Assembly: GCA_013122435.1 (NCBI GenBank)
Contig: WYDT01000019.1
Span: forward strand, 1-64,000
Length of the DNA stretch: 64,000 bases
Source: Chloroflexi bacterium AL-N1
GTDB taxonomy: Bacteria > Chloroflexota > Chloroflexia > Chloroflexales > Roseiflexaceae
Reading direction: 5' to 3'
Part shown: piece by piece, positions 43,686-52,593 of the stretch
Position numbering within the stretch: position 1 is the first letter of the stretch
How the letters are laid out: each line of letters opens with the position of its first letter
Position numbers and translations under genes: made by a program
Notes under the pieces: generated by a model
What the model saw: only the letters and a program-made list of their open reading frames with translations
Database searches by the model: none
What the model was told of the DNA's origin: nothing

Positions 43686-45083
43686 ATGAAGACCCTTCGT
43701 CAACGTTTAACCTTTACCCATACACTCGTCGCGCTCATTGCGATAATAATCGTAGCGTTACTGGTCACTAGTCTCATCAGGCGCTCTTTCGACGAATTCA
43801 CGCAGCAAGAAATCCGCAGAGACGCCGTCCAGATCTCCGAGGGGCTGGCACAATTTTATGAACGTCAGGGGAATTGGGAGCGACTTCCAGCGTTTGTTGG
43901 GAATCGAAACGGTGCTGAACGCCCCATACGGCTCGCCCCAAGACGACGTGTTCAAATTCAAGACGAACAGGGCAATATTATCTTTGATAATGCTGGTCCT
44001 CGTGTCCAACGCGTGTTGCCGCAACCACCACACAGTATTGAGCAACCGATCACGGTGAATGGGCAAGCTGTGGGGATGGTCGTCCTTGGTGGCTCGCTGA
44101 CAGATGATAGAGCCGACAGTTTCCTGACTCAGGTTGAACGTCAGTTTTTAGGTCGTGTGTATATCAGCGTTATCGTTGGCAGCATCTTTGCCTGCCTTGT
44201 CGCAATCGGTACAGGAACACTGATCACAAAAAGCGTGACTCGCCCTGTCAGCGAACTCACCAACGCAGCGCGGCGCCTCGCATCGGGTGAACAACCCCAA
44301 CCCCTTAAACTGCCCACAGAAACTGAACTCGCTGAACTTGCTCATTCATTTAACACTATGGCTAGTGAGTTAGCCCGTCAGGAAGAGATCCGCCGTCAAC
44401 TGATTGCTGATATCGCACATGAATTACGCACCCCCCTAAGCGTCCTACGATTACAGGTTGAGTCCCTAGAGGATGGGGTAGAACAACCAACACCAGATAA
44501 GCTGGGGATGCTCGGTCACGAGGTGCTGCTCCTATCGCGTCTTGTCGATGATTTACGCTTGCTCTCCCTGGCCGATGCGGGACAACTCTCATTTAATACA
44601 CAACCACTTGACCCACGAATTGTGCTGGAGCGTGCGGCTGCCACCATCACTTCTCGTGCCCAACAACAGCAGATTACCATCCATATTGATGCACAAAACA
44701 CACTGCCTTCAGTCCGGGCCGATCCACAACGGTTGGCACAAGTCTTTGGCAACCTGCTCGAAAATGCCCTTCGACATACACCCAAAGGAGGACACATTAC
44801 GCTACGTACACACATGGAGCAACAGAAATCAGACCAGACAGATAAGACGCCTCAAGTCACCTTTGAGGTCACGAACACTGGTACTGGTATCGCACCAGAT
44901 GAGCTTACCCAGATCTTTGACCGCTTCTACCGTGCGGACCGAGCACGTTCACGTGAAACCGGTGGCAGCGGATTGGGGCTGGCCATTGTGCAACATCTGG
45001 TAGAGGCGCAGGGAGGCTCCGTAAGGGCCAGCAGCAATTATGGTCAGAGCGCGACCTTCCACGTTAGTTTGCCAATAGCCTAA
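43686..45083 (+). CDS. Sensor histidine kinase
   Basis: A 465-aa membrane kinase: TM1 (about 13-33), an extracytoplasmic sensor of about 120 residues, TM2 (about 158-180), HAMP (about 180-232), HisKA with His245 (ADIAHELRTPLS), and an HATPase domain with the N box (FGNLLENALRHTP), G1 (GTGIAPDEL), F box (IFDRFYRADRAR) and G2 (GGSGLGLAIV). It phosphorylates the regulator encoded 2 bases upstream. BaeS/ResE-like architecture; the ligand is unknown. Confidence 0.93.
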   Translation: MKTLRQRLTFTHTLVALIAIIIVALLVTSLIRRSFDEFTQQEIRRDAVQISEGLAQFYERQGNWERLPAFVGNRNGAERPIRLAPRRRVQIQDEQGNIIFDNAGPRVQRVLPQPPHSIEQPITVNGQAVGMVVLGGSLTDDRADSFLTQVERQFLGRVYISVIVGSIFACLVAIGTGTLITKSVTRPVSELTNAARRLASGEQPQPLKLPTETELAELAHSFNTMASELARQEEIRRQLIADIAHELRTPLSVLRLQVESLEDGVEQPTPDKLGMLGHEVLLLSRLVDDLRLLSLADAGQLSFNTQPLDPRIVLERAAATITSRAQQQQITIHIDAQNTLPSVRADPQRLAQVFGNLLENALRHTPKGGHITLRTHMEQQKSDQTDKTPQVTFEVTNTGTGIAPDELTQIFDRFYRADRARSRETGGSGLGLAIVQHLVEAQGGSVRASSNYGQSATFHVSLPIA

Positions 45084-45324
45084 TACTATTGCTGTACTTT
45101 ATGCTGTGCTTATAAAAGCTGACAAAAAATATATAGACGTGTACAATCTTGCAATGTCAGAGAATACCCAGCCAACCAGCACGCCAGCACAAAAACCTTA
45201 TAGCAATCTTGATTCCCATCTGCATCAAAGGCAACCCAACAGTGGGCTCCACCAACAACGTTCGGAACTAAAACTCTAGACTACAAACCATAGAATATGG
45301 TAAACACCAACATTATTGACGCGT

Positions 45325-45621
45325 TTATCCACGTGGCGGAGCATTAGACATTGTGTGTGTATTTTGCGCTAATAACCACTCGTGAATGGCAAATACAGCG
45401 TCCTGAAGCTGTCCAAAATGCTGTTCTATCGTCTCTAGATCGTGGATAATCCAAACACCATCTCGACGATACAGATAGACCGCGTGATGAAGCATACTAA
45501 CGTCCTCATATTCTTGTTTTGATGCCGCAACGACAATCGTCTCACCAGGTTCCCATGTATGTGGCAAGGCGATCCAGCCAGCCTGTTGGAACCATTCAAT
45601 TGCTTCAGCATATGTATTCAT
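45325..45621 (-). CDS. Small conserved-looking protein of unknown function
   Basis: A 98-aa soluble protein. ATG 45621 is preferred because GGAAGG lies 9 bases upstream; two earlier in-frame starts abut or precede that site. The sequence (YAEAIEWFQQAGW, HTWEPGETIVVAASKQEY, YLYRRDGVWIIHDLE) reads as a compact alpha/beta immunity-like or SMI1-like fold, but no family is recognised. A single gene; the upstream 45084-45324 region holds nothing visible. Confidence 0.55.
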   Translation of the reverse strand: MNTYAEAIEWFQQAGWIALPHTWEPGETIVVAASKQEYEDVSMLHHAVYLYRRDGVWIIHDLETIEQHFGQLQDAVFAIHEWLLAQNTHTMSNAPPRG

Positions 45622-45838
45622 TGGTCTCATACCTTCCGTCAATATCTCACTGTTGTGATCATTACACTATGTACGTTTTTTATGGAGCACATTGGTTGCA
45701 CAAAACAGGAACTATTATCTGTTTCAACAGTTTCTTGACATTTAGCTCGTTTATGGTATAACTTTGGCCTGCCAAACCCATTCCACCACTACGCTATTCC
45801 TGAAAAAGGGATTTGACTCAGATAAGAGGAGACACAGT

Positions 45839-47516
45839 ATGAGGCGTTTACACACCATTCTGGTGAGTGTTTGTATTGTGGCATTCGTCGCGGCTTGCCA
45901 GAGCACACATTCTGCAACACCAGTAGCAGACCAATACACCAAGCCTACAACAACGCTACGTCCTGAAGCGCTATAGCATCACCAACTGCCACCGACACGG
46001 ATACCATGTCGTCACCACTCCAGATCACGGTCGACCCACGGCTTGAACTTATATCGGTGATTCATGAACTCAGTGAAAGCCAGGGTGATATTCGCCTCGA
46101 ATCGCCGTATAAACAGGCAATAAAAGACTATTTTGGTGATTACGACCAGCATCTATCTGTCACACTATTTCACGAAATATTGGTGGATGGCCTCGATACA
46201 TCTGCACCGTTTACCTTGATGATATACTTATTTGATATCCCACACCTCACATTTATTGCACCACTCCCCACAAACACGCTGGAGGATTTTGGTGGGGAAG
46301 AAGTTGTAGAGCATCTCATCGATAAGTTACGCGATTTTGCAGAAGTGACTGATTTCATGGCCTTCTGCAATGCACAGGAAGATTTCTACGATGACTTCAT
46401 AACAAGCATCGCATCAACAGTTGTGCCAGATGATATACAGGTATTGGAAGAGTACTATGGCGTGACACCAAACAGTTACACGATCACGCCTATTCCCCTT
46501 TTTGGTGATGGAGGGTTTGGCCCGCGAGTTATCCATGAAGATGGCACTCAGGATCTATACGCGATTATCAGAGTAGCCAGTGTGGAAGGCGATCAATTCT
46601 CCTTTGGTAACTCATCCTACTTGCGTGGATTATTATTCTTTCGTACGCCCGTTTTCATTAATATATGCAGCTGAACTCGATACCTATGCTATGCTTGGCA
46701 ATATTATCGAAGAACAAATGCAGGGATATGGTTACACAAAATGGCCTGTCATTATGGAAGAACATGTTGTTCGCGCAGTAACGAATCGCCTCATCTACCG
46801 CGAAATAGGCCAGCAAGCAGGAGACGAAGAGCTTCAATCTCAACGCAACCGAGGTTTTATCTACATTGATGCCATCCTGGAACAACTCAGCATATATGAG
46901 GCATCCCGCGACCAATACCCTACGTTTGCAGCGTTCTTTCCCGAAATTGTTGCTACCTTTGAACACATGGTAGAGACCACCACCTCAAACCAGGCCTATC
47001 CATCTGAATGGACCATCAATGATATTCTCAACAACACACAATCAGCAACCATCATCGTACCAACCAACGAAGACAATCTAACAAATCAGTTATATGTTCA
47101 TCAACAAGCAAGTGAACTCAAGAGTACCTATAATCCAGATGTAACCACCTTGACCGATCAAAGAGCACTACACCTCGATCTATCCCAGCAAGATCTGATT
47201 GTCTTTGGCACAATGGAAGGTAATCTCTGGCTCACCAAACATCAAGACATTTTTCCTTTTGCTATAACTTCTGAAAACATTACAGCAGATGCAACCTATA
47301 GCGGATCCAATTTACGTCTGCATACCTCGTGGCACAATCCTCAAAATCCTGAGCGTGCCATCGTCATCTTTACCGCACAACAAGCAGACGACATCTCATG
47401 GTCAAGATGGGGGAGATCCAGCCGATTATGCAATCTTCGACAGAGATACCTTGCTCCGCAAGGCCAATTACTGGAAAGAGGACGGTGTGTGGACCTTTAG
47501 ATTCCCATTGGAGTAA
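45839..47516 (+). pseudogene. DUF4932-like lipoprotein gene broken by three frameshifts
   Basis: The gene opens at ATG 45839 (AGAGGAG upstream) with a lipoprotein signal ending FVAAC. Frame 1 ends at 45976; reading must shift at about 45965-45976 to continue as ASPTATDTDT and LQITVDPRLELISVIHEL. A second shift near 46640 moves to RPFSLIYAAELDTYAMLGN, EEHVVRAVTNRLIYRE and IYEASRDQYPTF, all DUF4932-like. A third near 47395 moves to DGGDPADYAIFDRDTLLRKANY, ending at 47516. DUF4932 proteins are predicted extracellular metallopeptidase relatives; the HExxH-like zone here is the damaged second junction. A pseudogene is likely, although sequence errors could contribute. Confidence 0.8.
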
Positions 47517-47541
47517 ACACCAAACAAGAGATGCCTTCTCC

Positions 47542-47577
47542 AGATGCAGCGGCTTTCTTCTAAAAGTCGCTGCATCT
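47542..47577. terminator. Hairpin after the DUF4932 pseudogene
   Basis: A 10-bp perfect stem AGATGCAGCG (47542-47551) / CGCTGCATCT (47568-47577) with inner CTTT/AAAG pairing. No T-run follows. Confidence 0.5.
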
Positions 47578-47601
47578 GCTACTGGTAACGCCTCAAAACC
47601 A

Positions 47602-47610
47602 TGGTATAAT
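47602..47610 (+). promoter_or_regulatory. Extended -10 promoter of the TRAP permease genes
   Basis: TGGTATAAT is an exact TG-n-TATAAT extended -10, about 100 bases before the DctQ-type gene. No strong -35 is seen. Confidence 0.5.
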
Positions 47611-47708
47611 CGAGCAAATCATCCCCTGTTTTCGCGCACAGGCGCTAAACATAGATAACCACAAACCAGAACAAGCAACCACATGCAGGCTAGGAAGGCA
47701 GGCATCTA

Positions 47709-48272
47709 TTGCGAGCACTGTTGCGAATCTCCTCAGGTATCGACATGTTTACCGAACGTGTTGGGCAAATCATCTTCTTCATCATTCCTGTTATGATCAT
47801 TGTTGGTGTTGTGAACGCGATTGGACGTGCTATTGGCGCATTTATCGGGCAAACGCTCGTGTCGAATTCTTTATTGGAAACCCAGTGGTACGCGTTTTCG
47901 CTTGTGTTTTTACTCGGGGCTGGCTATGCGCTCAAATATGGTGAACATGTCCGTGTTGATGTGTTTTACAGCAGTTGGACACCCAAACGCAAGGCTCTTA
48001 TTGACTTTCTCGGCGCTGTACTCTTCCTTATTCCCTTTTCTATTATTGTCATTGTTGTCTCAATTCCCTGGGTCAGTAACTCATGGGCTATTTTGGAGAT
48101 GTCGGGCGATCCTGGAGGTTTACCACGCTATCCCATCAAGACCATGGTGATTGTATGTTTTGTACTTCTGATTATTCAGGGGATTTCTGAAGCGATTAAG
48201 AACCTTGCCGTACTCACCGGAGCCAAAGATCAGCTAGAGGAGGCCCGCCATGGAGCTGACATTGCCATATGA
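47709..48272 (+). CDS. TRAP transporter small permease (DctQ type)
   Basis: A 187-aa membrane protein with four helices (about 17-40, 58-80, 95-120, 145-168). The family mark WYAFSLVFLLGAGYALKYGEHVRVDVFY is clear. The TTG at 47709 follows AGGAAGG at a long spacing; an in-frame ATG at 47745 would shorten the N-terminus by 12 residues. With the large permease it forms the membrane part of a Na+-driven TRAP importer for organic acids. It overlaps the DctM-type gene by 23 bases. Confidence 0.88.
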   Translation: MRALLRISSGIDMFTERVGQIIFFIIPVMIIVGVVNAIGRAIGAFIGQTLVSNSLLETQWYAFSLVFLLGAGYALKYGEHVRVDVFYSSWTPKRKALIDFLGAVLFLIPFSIIVIVVSIPWVSNSWAILEMSGDPGGLPRYPIKTMVIVCFVLLIIQGISEAIKNLAVLTGAKDQLEEARHGADIAI

Positions 48273-49593
48273 ATGGATGGGTTTGGTCATGTTTGTCGGA
48301 GCACTGGTATTGCTCGCCACTGGGTATCCTGTCGCCTTTGCACTGGGAGGGACTGCCATTGTCTTTGGCATTATTGGCATCTCACTTGATATTTTTCAAC
48401 CTGCACTACTACAGGCTATGCCAGCGCGTATCTTTGGCACGATGTCAAATTATACGCTTCTGGCTATACCGTACTTTATTTTTCTCGGTTCTATGCTTGA
48501 AAAGACCGGGATTGCGGAAGATCTTCTGGAAACGATGGGGATTTTGTTTGGACCGCTTCGTGGAGGGCTGGCACTCGCGGTGGTCGTTGTTGGGGCTTTG
48601 CTGGCAGCTACCACCGGTGTGGTTGCGGCAACGGTAGTCGCCATGGGCCTCATCTCTTTGCCACTGATGTTGCGCTACAATTACAACAAAGAGCTAGCTA
48701 CCGGCGTTATCTGTGCATCAGGAACACTTGGCCAAATCATTCCTCCCAGCGTAGTGCTCGTCGTGTTAGGAGACCAACTTGGCATTTCGGTGGGGGATCT
48801 CTTCATTGGTGCACTCATTCCTGGTATCATGACAGCAGCCATATTTGCTACGTACTGTGTTGTCATCGCAGCAATCAAGCCAAATCTTGCCCCAGCACTA
48901 CCACTTGAAACACGGACTATGTCAGGGCGAGCGTTATTCATCCGCATCGTTCAAGTTATGATTCCGCCACTTATTCTGATTGGCTTGGTACTGGGGAGCA
49001 TCTTTTTCGGTATCGCAACACCGACAGAAGCCGGCGCACTTGGCGCACTTGGCGCAACTATGCTCGGTCTCTTGAATCGCAAGTTGTCGTGGTCAGCGCT
49101 GCGTTCGGTGGTCGACTCAACACTGCGTATCACGACGATGGTTGTGTTTATTCTGATCGGCTCAACCGCCTTTAGTCTTATATTCCGTGGGTTGAATGGC
49201 GACCGCTTGATGTTTGATCTTCTGGTCAATCTACCTGGTGGATGGGTTGGCTTCCTGGCGTTATGTATGTTTACAGTCTTTTTCCTGGGATTTTTTATCG
49301 ATTTCTTTGAAATTGCCTTTATCATCATCCCACTCTTTGTTCCCGTCGCACAAGAATTGGGTATTAACCTGGTGTGGTTTGGTGTTCTTCTGGGGGCTAA
49401 TCTCCAGGCTTCCTTCCTAACACCACCCTTTGGCTTTGCCCTGTTTTATTTACGTGGGGTATCTCCACCAGAGGTAACTACGCCGCATATCTATCGTGGA
49501 GCAGTTCCGTTTATCGGTCTCCAGCTACTCATCTTATTACTGCTCATTATTTTCCCAGACCTTGTGCTCTATTTGCCCTCAATCGCACGATAA
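48250..49593 (+). CDS. TRAP transporter large permease (DctM type)
   Basis: A 447-aa protein with about twelve helices, the ion-coupled translocation subunit. Typical segments are GYPVAFALGGTAIVFG, ANTTGVVAATVVAMGLISLPLMLRYNY-like loops, GTLGQIIPPSVVLVVLGDQ, TPTEAGALGALGA and NLQASFLTPPFGFALFYLRGV. AGAGGAGG precedes ATG 48250. The matching periplasmic-type receptor is not downstream but on the minus strand at 50617, beyond an AEC carrier gene. Confidence 0.92.
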   Translation: MELTLPYEWMGLVMFVGALVLLATGYPVAFALGGTAIVFGIIGISLDIFQPALLQAMPARIFGTMSNYTLLAIPYFIFLGSMLEKTGIAEDLLETMGILFGPLRGGLALAVVVVGALLAATTGVVAATVVAMGLISLPLMLRYNYNKELATGVICASGTLGQIIPPSVVLVVLGDQLGISVGDLFIGALIPGIMTAAIFATYCVVIAAIKPNLAPALPLETRTMSGRALFIRIVQVMIPPLILIGLVLGSIFFGIATPTEAGALGALGATMLGLLNRKLSWSALRSVVDSTLRITTMVVFILIGSTAFSLIFRGLNGDRLMFDLLVNLPGGWVGFLALCMFTVFFLGFFIDFFEIAFIIIPLFVPVAQELGINLVWFGVLLGANLQASFLTPPFGFALFYLRGVSPPEVTTPHIYRGAVPFIGLQLLILLLLIIFPDLVLYLPSIAR

Positions 49594-49602
49594 ATCGTGA
49601 TC

Positions 49603-49638
49603 GACGGTCGTCGTTAGATAATAGCTACGACGACCGTC
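49603..49638. terminator. Hairpin between convergent TRAP permease and AEC carrier genes
   Basis: A 12-bp perfect stem GACGGTCGTCGT (49603-49614) / ACGACGACCGTC (49627-49638) overlapping the last codons of the AEC gene. No T-run on either strand. Confidence 0.5.
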
Positions 49639-50522
49639 AGCGTTAGCACACTGGCCAGTGTAGAAAATAGGACGGCGGCAATAACAAACTGAGGTGCCAG
49701 TTCATTTTCGAGCGCAATGATAGAAGCCAGTACGGCAGTTGGCATACTGGCTTGCAGAACACCAGTTCCTCGTGCAATCCCTTCAAGCCCGAAAGGAATC
49801 GCCAATAACAAAGCCAGCACAGGCCCACCAATCAAGCGTACTGCACTGGAACTTATAATATCTACATTGGGTCGTGGAATGCCCGTTTGCGCGAGTTGTA
49901 CACCCAGCGCGACTAACATGGTTGGTATGAGTGCTCCTGCAAGCAGTTCTACGGGTCGTGCGGCCAGCGGTGGCAGGCTAATCTGCATCCAATTGAACAA
50001 AAGCGCCGGGGGTAGGGCTATGATAGCGGGTGTCTTGATCACGGCTACCACTGAGCGTAAGCTGCCACTCCGCCCCCAGTTTGCCGCAATAATACCAACC
50101 AGAAAAGAGACCGTGAGCATGACCAGAAAGTAGATTGTTGCATAGACACGCGCCTGCTCACTTTCCAACGCAAAATCGATAATTGGCAAGCCGAAATTCC
50201 CTACATTGGGAAAGGAGGCAATGATCACGTATGCTGCTGTTACCTGCGTAGAACGCCGCAGAAGCTGTGCAACGATAAAACCTATTGCGGCACACAACAA
50301 CTGCACAACAATGCTGTATCCTACCATTTGAAGAGCCAATGACGCTTGAATGTCAGCTGTGCTTAACACATCAATGATAAACGCGGGAGTCAGAATAAAG
50401 TAGGCAAACCGCGATAATGTACGCGCTTCGAGCTGTAACCGTGGACCAAACATATACCCAAGCACCACCAGCAGCAGCACCGGGGCCAGGATGTTGAAAA
50501 AAATGGTCAGGAGTTGCAACAT
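49614..50522 (-). CDS. AEC-family (auxin efflux carrier-like) transporter
   Basis: A 302-aa protein with about ten helices. It begins IFFNILAPVLLLVVLGYMFGP and contains the family blocks RFAYFILTPAFIIDVL, ASFPNVGNFGLPI and MPTAVLASIIALENELAP. Bacterial AEC members export or import malonate, malate and similar organic anions or amino acids. Its position between TRAP permease and TRAP receptor genes suggests related substrates, but this is inference. No clear ribosome binding site. Confidence 0.88.
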   Translation of the reverse strand: MLQLLTIFFNILAPVLLLVVLGYMFGPRLQLEARTLSRFAYFILTPAFIIDVLSTADIQASLALQMVGYSIVVQLLCAAIGFIVAQLLRRSTQVTAAYVIIASFPNVGNFGLPIIDFALESEQARVYATIYFLVMLTVSFLVGIIAANWGRSGSLRSVVAVIKTPAIIALPPALLFNWMQISLPPLAARPVELLAGALIPTMLVALGVQLAQTGIPRPNVDIISSSAVRLIGGPVLALLLAIPFGLEGIARGTGVLQASMPTAVLASIIALENELAPQFVIAAVLFSTLASVLTLTVVVAII

Positions 50523-50558
50523 ACACCATCTCTTCCATAACTTAAGCTACACGATAAC

Positions 50559-50584
50559 AGCGACACCACAGAATGGGTGCCGCT
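50559..50584 (-). terminator. Hairpin after the DctP-type gene
   Basis: On the minus strand AGCGGCACC pairs with GGTGTCGCT (one G-U), followed by GTTATCG. It is a weak terminator or attenuator between the TRAP receptor and AEC genes. Confidence 0.4.
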
Positions 50585-50616
50585 GCGCGTACATTATGAT
50601 AATGAGCCACCGCCTG

Positions 50617-51795
50617 CTAGAGATTCGTATAAGCAAAGCTGGCAAAACTCATCTCATTGGTCTGATTCCATCGATAGACTTGTTCACGAAAGGTGAGCCA
50701 CGGCTCATAAATCTCTTTGAATGATGGGTTCTCAGCCGCAAAGGAATCATATTTCTCAAAGGCGGCTGTTTGTGCGGCGGCAAGAATTTCTTCGCTATAG
50801 GGGCGAAGTTGCGTTCCTCCTTCAACCAGACGATCAAGCGCTTCACGATTCAGCGCGTCATATTTCGCTAACATGTTCATGTTCGCCTGATATGATGCAA
50901 TACGAATAGCGCTTTGATAGAGTGCAGGTAGCTGTTCCCACTGTGATTGATTAATCAGGACATCAAGGGTAGGTCCGGGTTCCCACCATCCCGGATAATA
51001 ATAGAATTCCGCTGCCTGATTGAGGCCCAGTTTCTCGTCATCATAAGGGCCAACCCACTCGGCAGCATCAATTGCACCACGTTCGAGAGACACAAAGATA
51101 TCGCCACCACTAATAGTTTGGGTTGCCACACCAAGTGCTTCCATGACCTGTCCACCTAAGCCAGGAATACGCATCCGCAGACCTTGGAGATCTTCGACCG
51201 TGTTGATCTCATTACGAAACCACCCACCCATCTGGACACCTGTGTTGCCTGCTGGGAAGTGAATGGTACTAAAATCGGCATAGAGCTTGGCGAGTGCTTC
51301 GAACCCACCACCATGATAGATCCAGGCATTTTGTTGCTGTGCATTGAGACCAAAGGGGACCGCTGTTGCAAACGCGAAAGCATTATTCTTACCGACATAA
51401 TAATAGGCAGCGGTATGCCCCATCTCAACCGTGCCTTGTTGAACCGCATCAAGCACTTCGAGAGCAGGAACAATTTCCCCACCGGCAAAGGCCTCAATTT
51501 CAAACCGACCCTCAGTGAGTTCTGCCACACCTTTGGCAACATCTTCAGCACCACCAAAGATAGTATCAAGGGATTGAGGCCAACTCGTTGCCATACGCCA
51601 TCGAAGTGAAGGCATAGAGGAGTTTTGGGCCGGTGCCTGCACTTCTTCAGAAGCAGTATCCTCAGCACCGGTATCTTCAGCTTCGCCCTCAGCACCCGCA
51701 CCGGCCTCTGGATCAATAGCGTTCCCTGTACACGCTGTAAGGGTCAGGGCTGCCCCGCCTGCGGTAAGCCCGCGCAGAAACTTTCTTCGTTGCAT
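50617..51795 (-). CDS. TRAP transporter substrate-binding lipoprotein (DctP type)
   Basis: A 392-aa receptor. The N-terminus RRKFLRGL is a twin-arginine signal followed by a lipobox ending LTAC, so it is probably exported folded and lipid-anchored. An acidic Gly/Ala/Glu spacer (about 25-60) leads to the DctP fold (WRMATSWPQSLDTIFGGAEDVAKGV, TVEMGHTAAYYYVGK, NTVEDLQGLRMRIPGLGGQVMEALG, GAIDAAEWVGPYDD). The GLGG and AAEWVGPYDD blocks resemble the alpha-keto acid/lactate-binding branch. It would serve the permeases at 47709-49593 although encoded apart and in the other direction. Confidence 0.88.
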   Translation of the reverse strand: MQRRKFLRGLTAGGAALTLTACTGNAIDPEAGAGAEGEAEDTGAEDTASEEVQAPAQNSSMPSLRWRMATSWPQSLDTIFGGAEDVAKGVAELTEGRFEIEAFAGGEIVPALEVLDAVQQGTVEMGHTAAYYYVGKNNAFAFATAVPFGLNAQQQNAWIYHGGGFEALAKLYADFSTIHFPAGNTGVQMGGWFRNEINTVEDLQGLRMRIPGLGGQVMEALGVATQTISGGDIFVSLERGAIDAAEWVGPYDDEKLGLNQAAEFYYYPGWWEPGPTLDVLINQSQWEQLPALYQSAIRIASYQANMNMLAKYDALNREALDRLVEGGTQLRPYSEEILAAAQTAAFEKYDSFAAENPSFKEIYEPWLTFREQVYRWNQTNEMSFASFAYTNL

Positions 51796-51876
51796 GTGTT
51801 TCTCCTGACAAATGTGGAATTCGTGGGTATTTCAAGAATTATAATGAATATCATATCTAATGTCTAGCCAGAATAC

Positions 51877-51904
51877 AAAAAAGGGGCAGGAACATTCCTA
51901 CCCC
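51877..51904 (-). terminator. Terminator of the HU gene
   Basis: On the minus strand GGGGTAGGAA-TG-TTCCTGCCCC (one G-U pair) is followed by six T residues (51877-51882). It lies about 55 bases beyond the HU stop codon. Confidence 0.88.
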
Positions 51905-51956
51905 AAAGCCGACAATCGTATAACGAACTGTTAGTAACCGAAAGGCGACACGAATA

Positions 51957-52247
51957 CTATGCGCCTTTTACCGCGTCCTTAAGCGTACTGCTTGCGCTAA
52001 AACCAGGTGTCTTGGTCGCAGGAATTTTGATTTTCTCCCGTGTTTGCGGGTTGACACCCTCACGCTCTTGGCGTTGGCGTACTTCAAAAGTACCAAACCC
52101 TGTAAGTGTGACTTTGTGGCCACCCTTCAATGCTTCAGCAATCACATCCAGTGCTGCGTCAACAACAAGCTTGGTTTCCTTTTGTGAAATACCTGTACGT
52201 TCGGCTACGGCCTTAATGAATTCGGTTTTTTGCATGCCTTTTTGCAT
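51957..52247 (-). CDS. hup: HU-family DNA-binding protein
   Basis: A 96-aa nucleoid protein. The HU signature is clear: KTEFIKAVAERTGISQKETKLVVDAALDVI, VTLTGFGTFEVRQRQEREGVNPQTREKIKIPATKTPGFSAS. The DNA-intercalating Pro lies in NPQT. HU bends DNA and organises the chromosome as a dimer. GGAGGG sits 9 bases before ATG 52247; a second in-frame ATG at 52235 is possible. Monocistronic with a strong terminator. Confidence 0.93.
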   Translation of the reverse strand: MQKGMQKTEFIKAVAERTGISQKETKLVVDAALDVIAEALKGGHKVTLTGFGTFEVRQRQEREGVNPQTREKIKIPATKTPGFSASSTLKDAVKGA

Positions 52248-52593
52248 AACCGTAGTCCCTCCTATGGGTACGTCTATGCGGATACCTCTTTGCTACGCAG
52301 TATACTCCACGTGTCAAGACCCTTTCCTGATTAGGACGCCAAGAACCGCTTTTCAAACTTTCCAGGTCTTTTTTTGGGCTTTAGAAAGCCAAATAATAAA
52401 TAGAACAAATGAGCAAAAAGACAGGTTTTCATGAAAATATATGTGCGAAACATCAAGAAAACGATTATTTGTAGTAGTAAAAATTTGCCAAATACGTCCT
52501 CTGATACAGGTTTTCATTGCAAAAAACAAGGTCATTGTGGGGTTTTACAGTGCGTAAAAATCCGTTGATTAGATACCTATCCTATAGAGTTGA
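52248..52593. other. Intergenic region upstream of HU
   Basis: It holds the HU promoter on the minus strand and a small inverted repeat GGCTTT/AAAGCC (near 52378-52394) next to a T-run on plus (52369-52375). The sequence is A/T-rich compared with its neighbours. No gene is seen. Confidence 0.4.

Noticed and set aside
45839..47516. Programmed frameshifting in the DUF4932-like gene
   Set aside because: Three shifts without slippery sequences or downstream structures are better explained by decay or sequence error.
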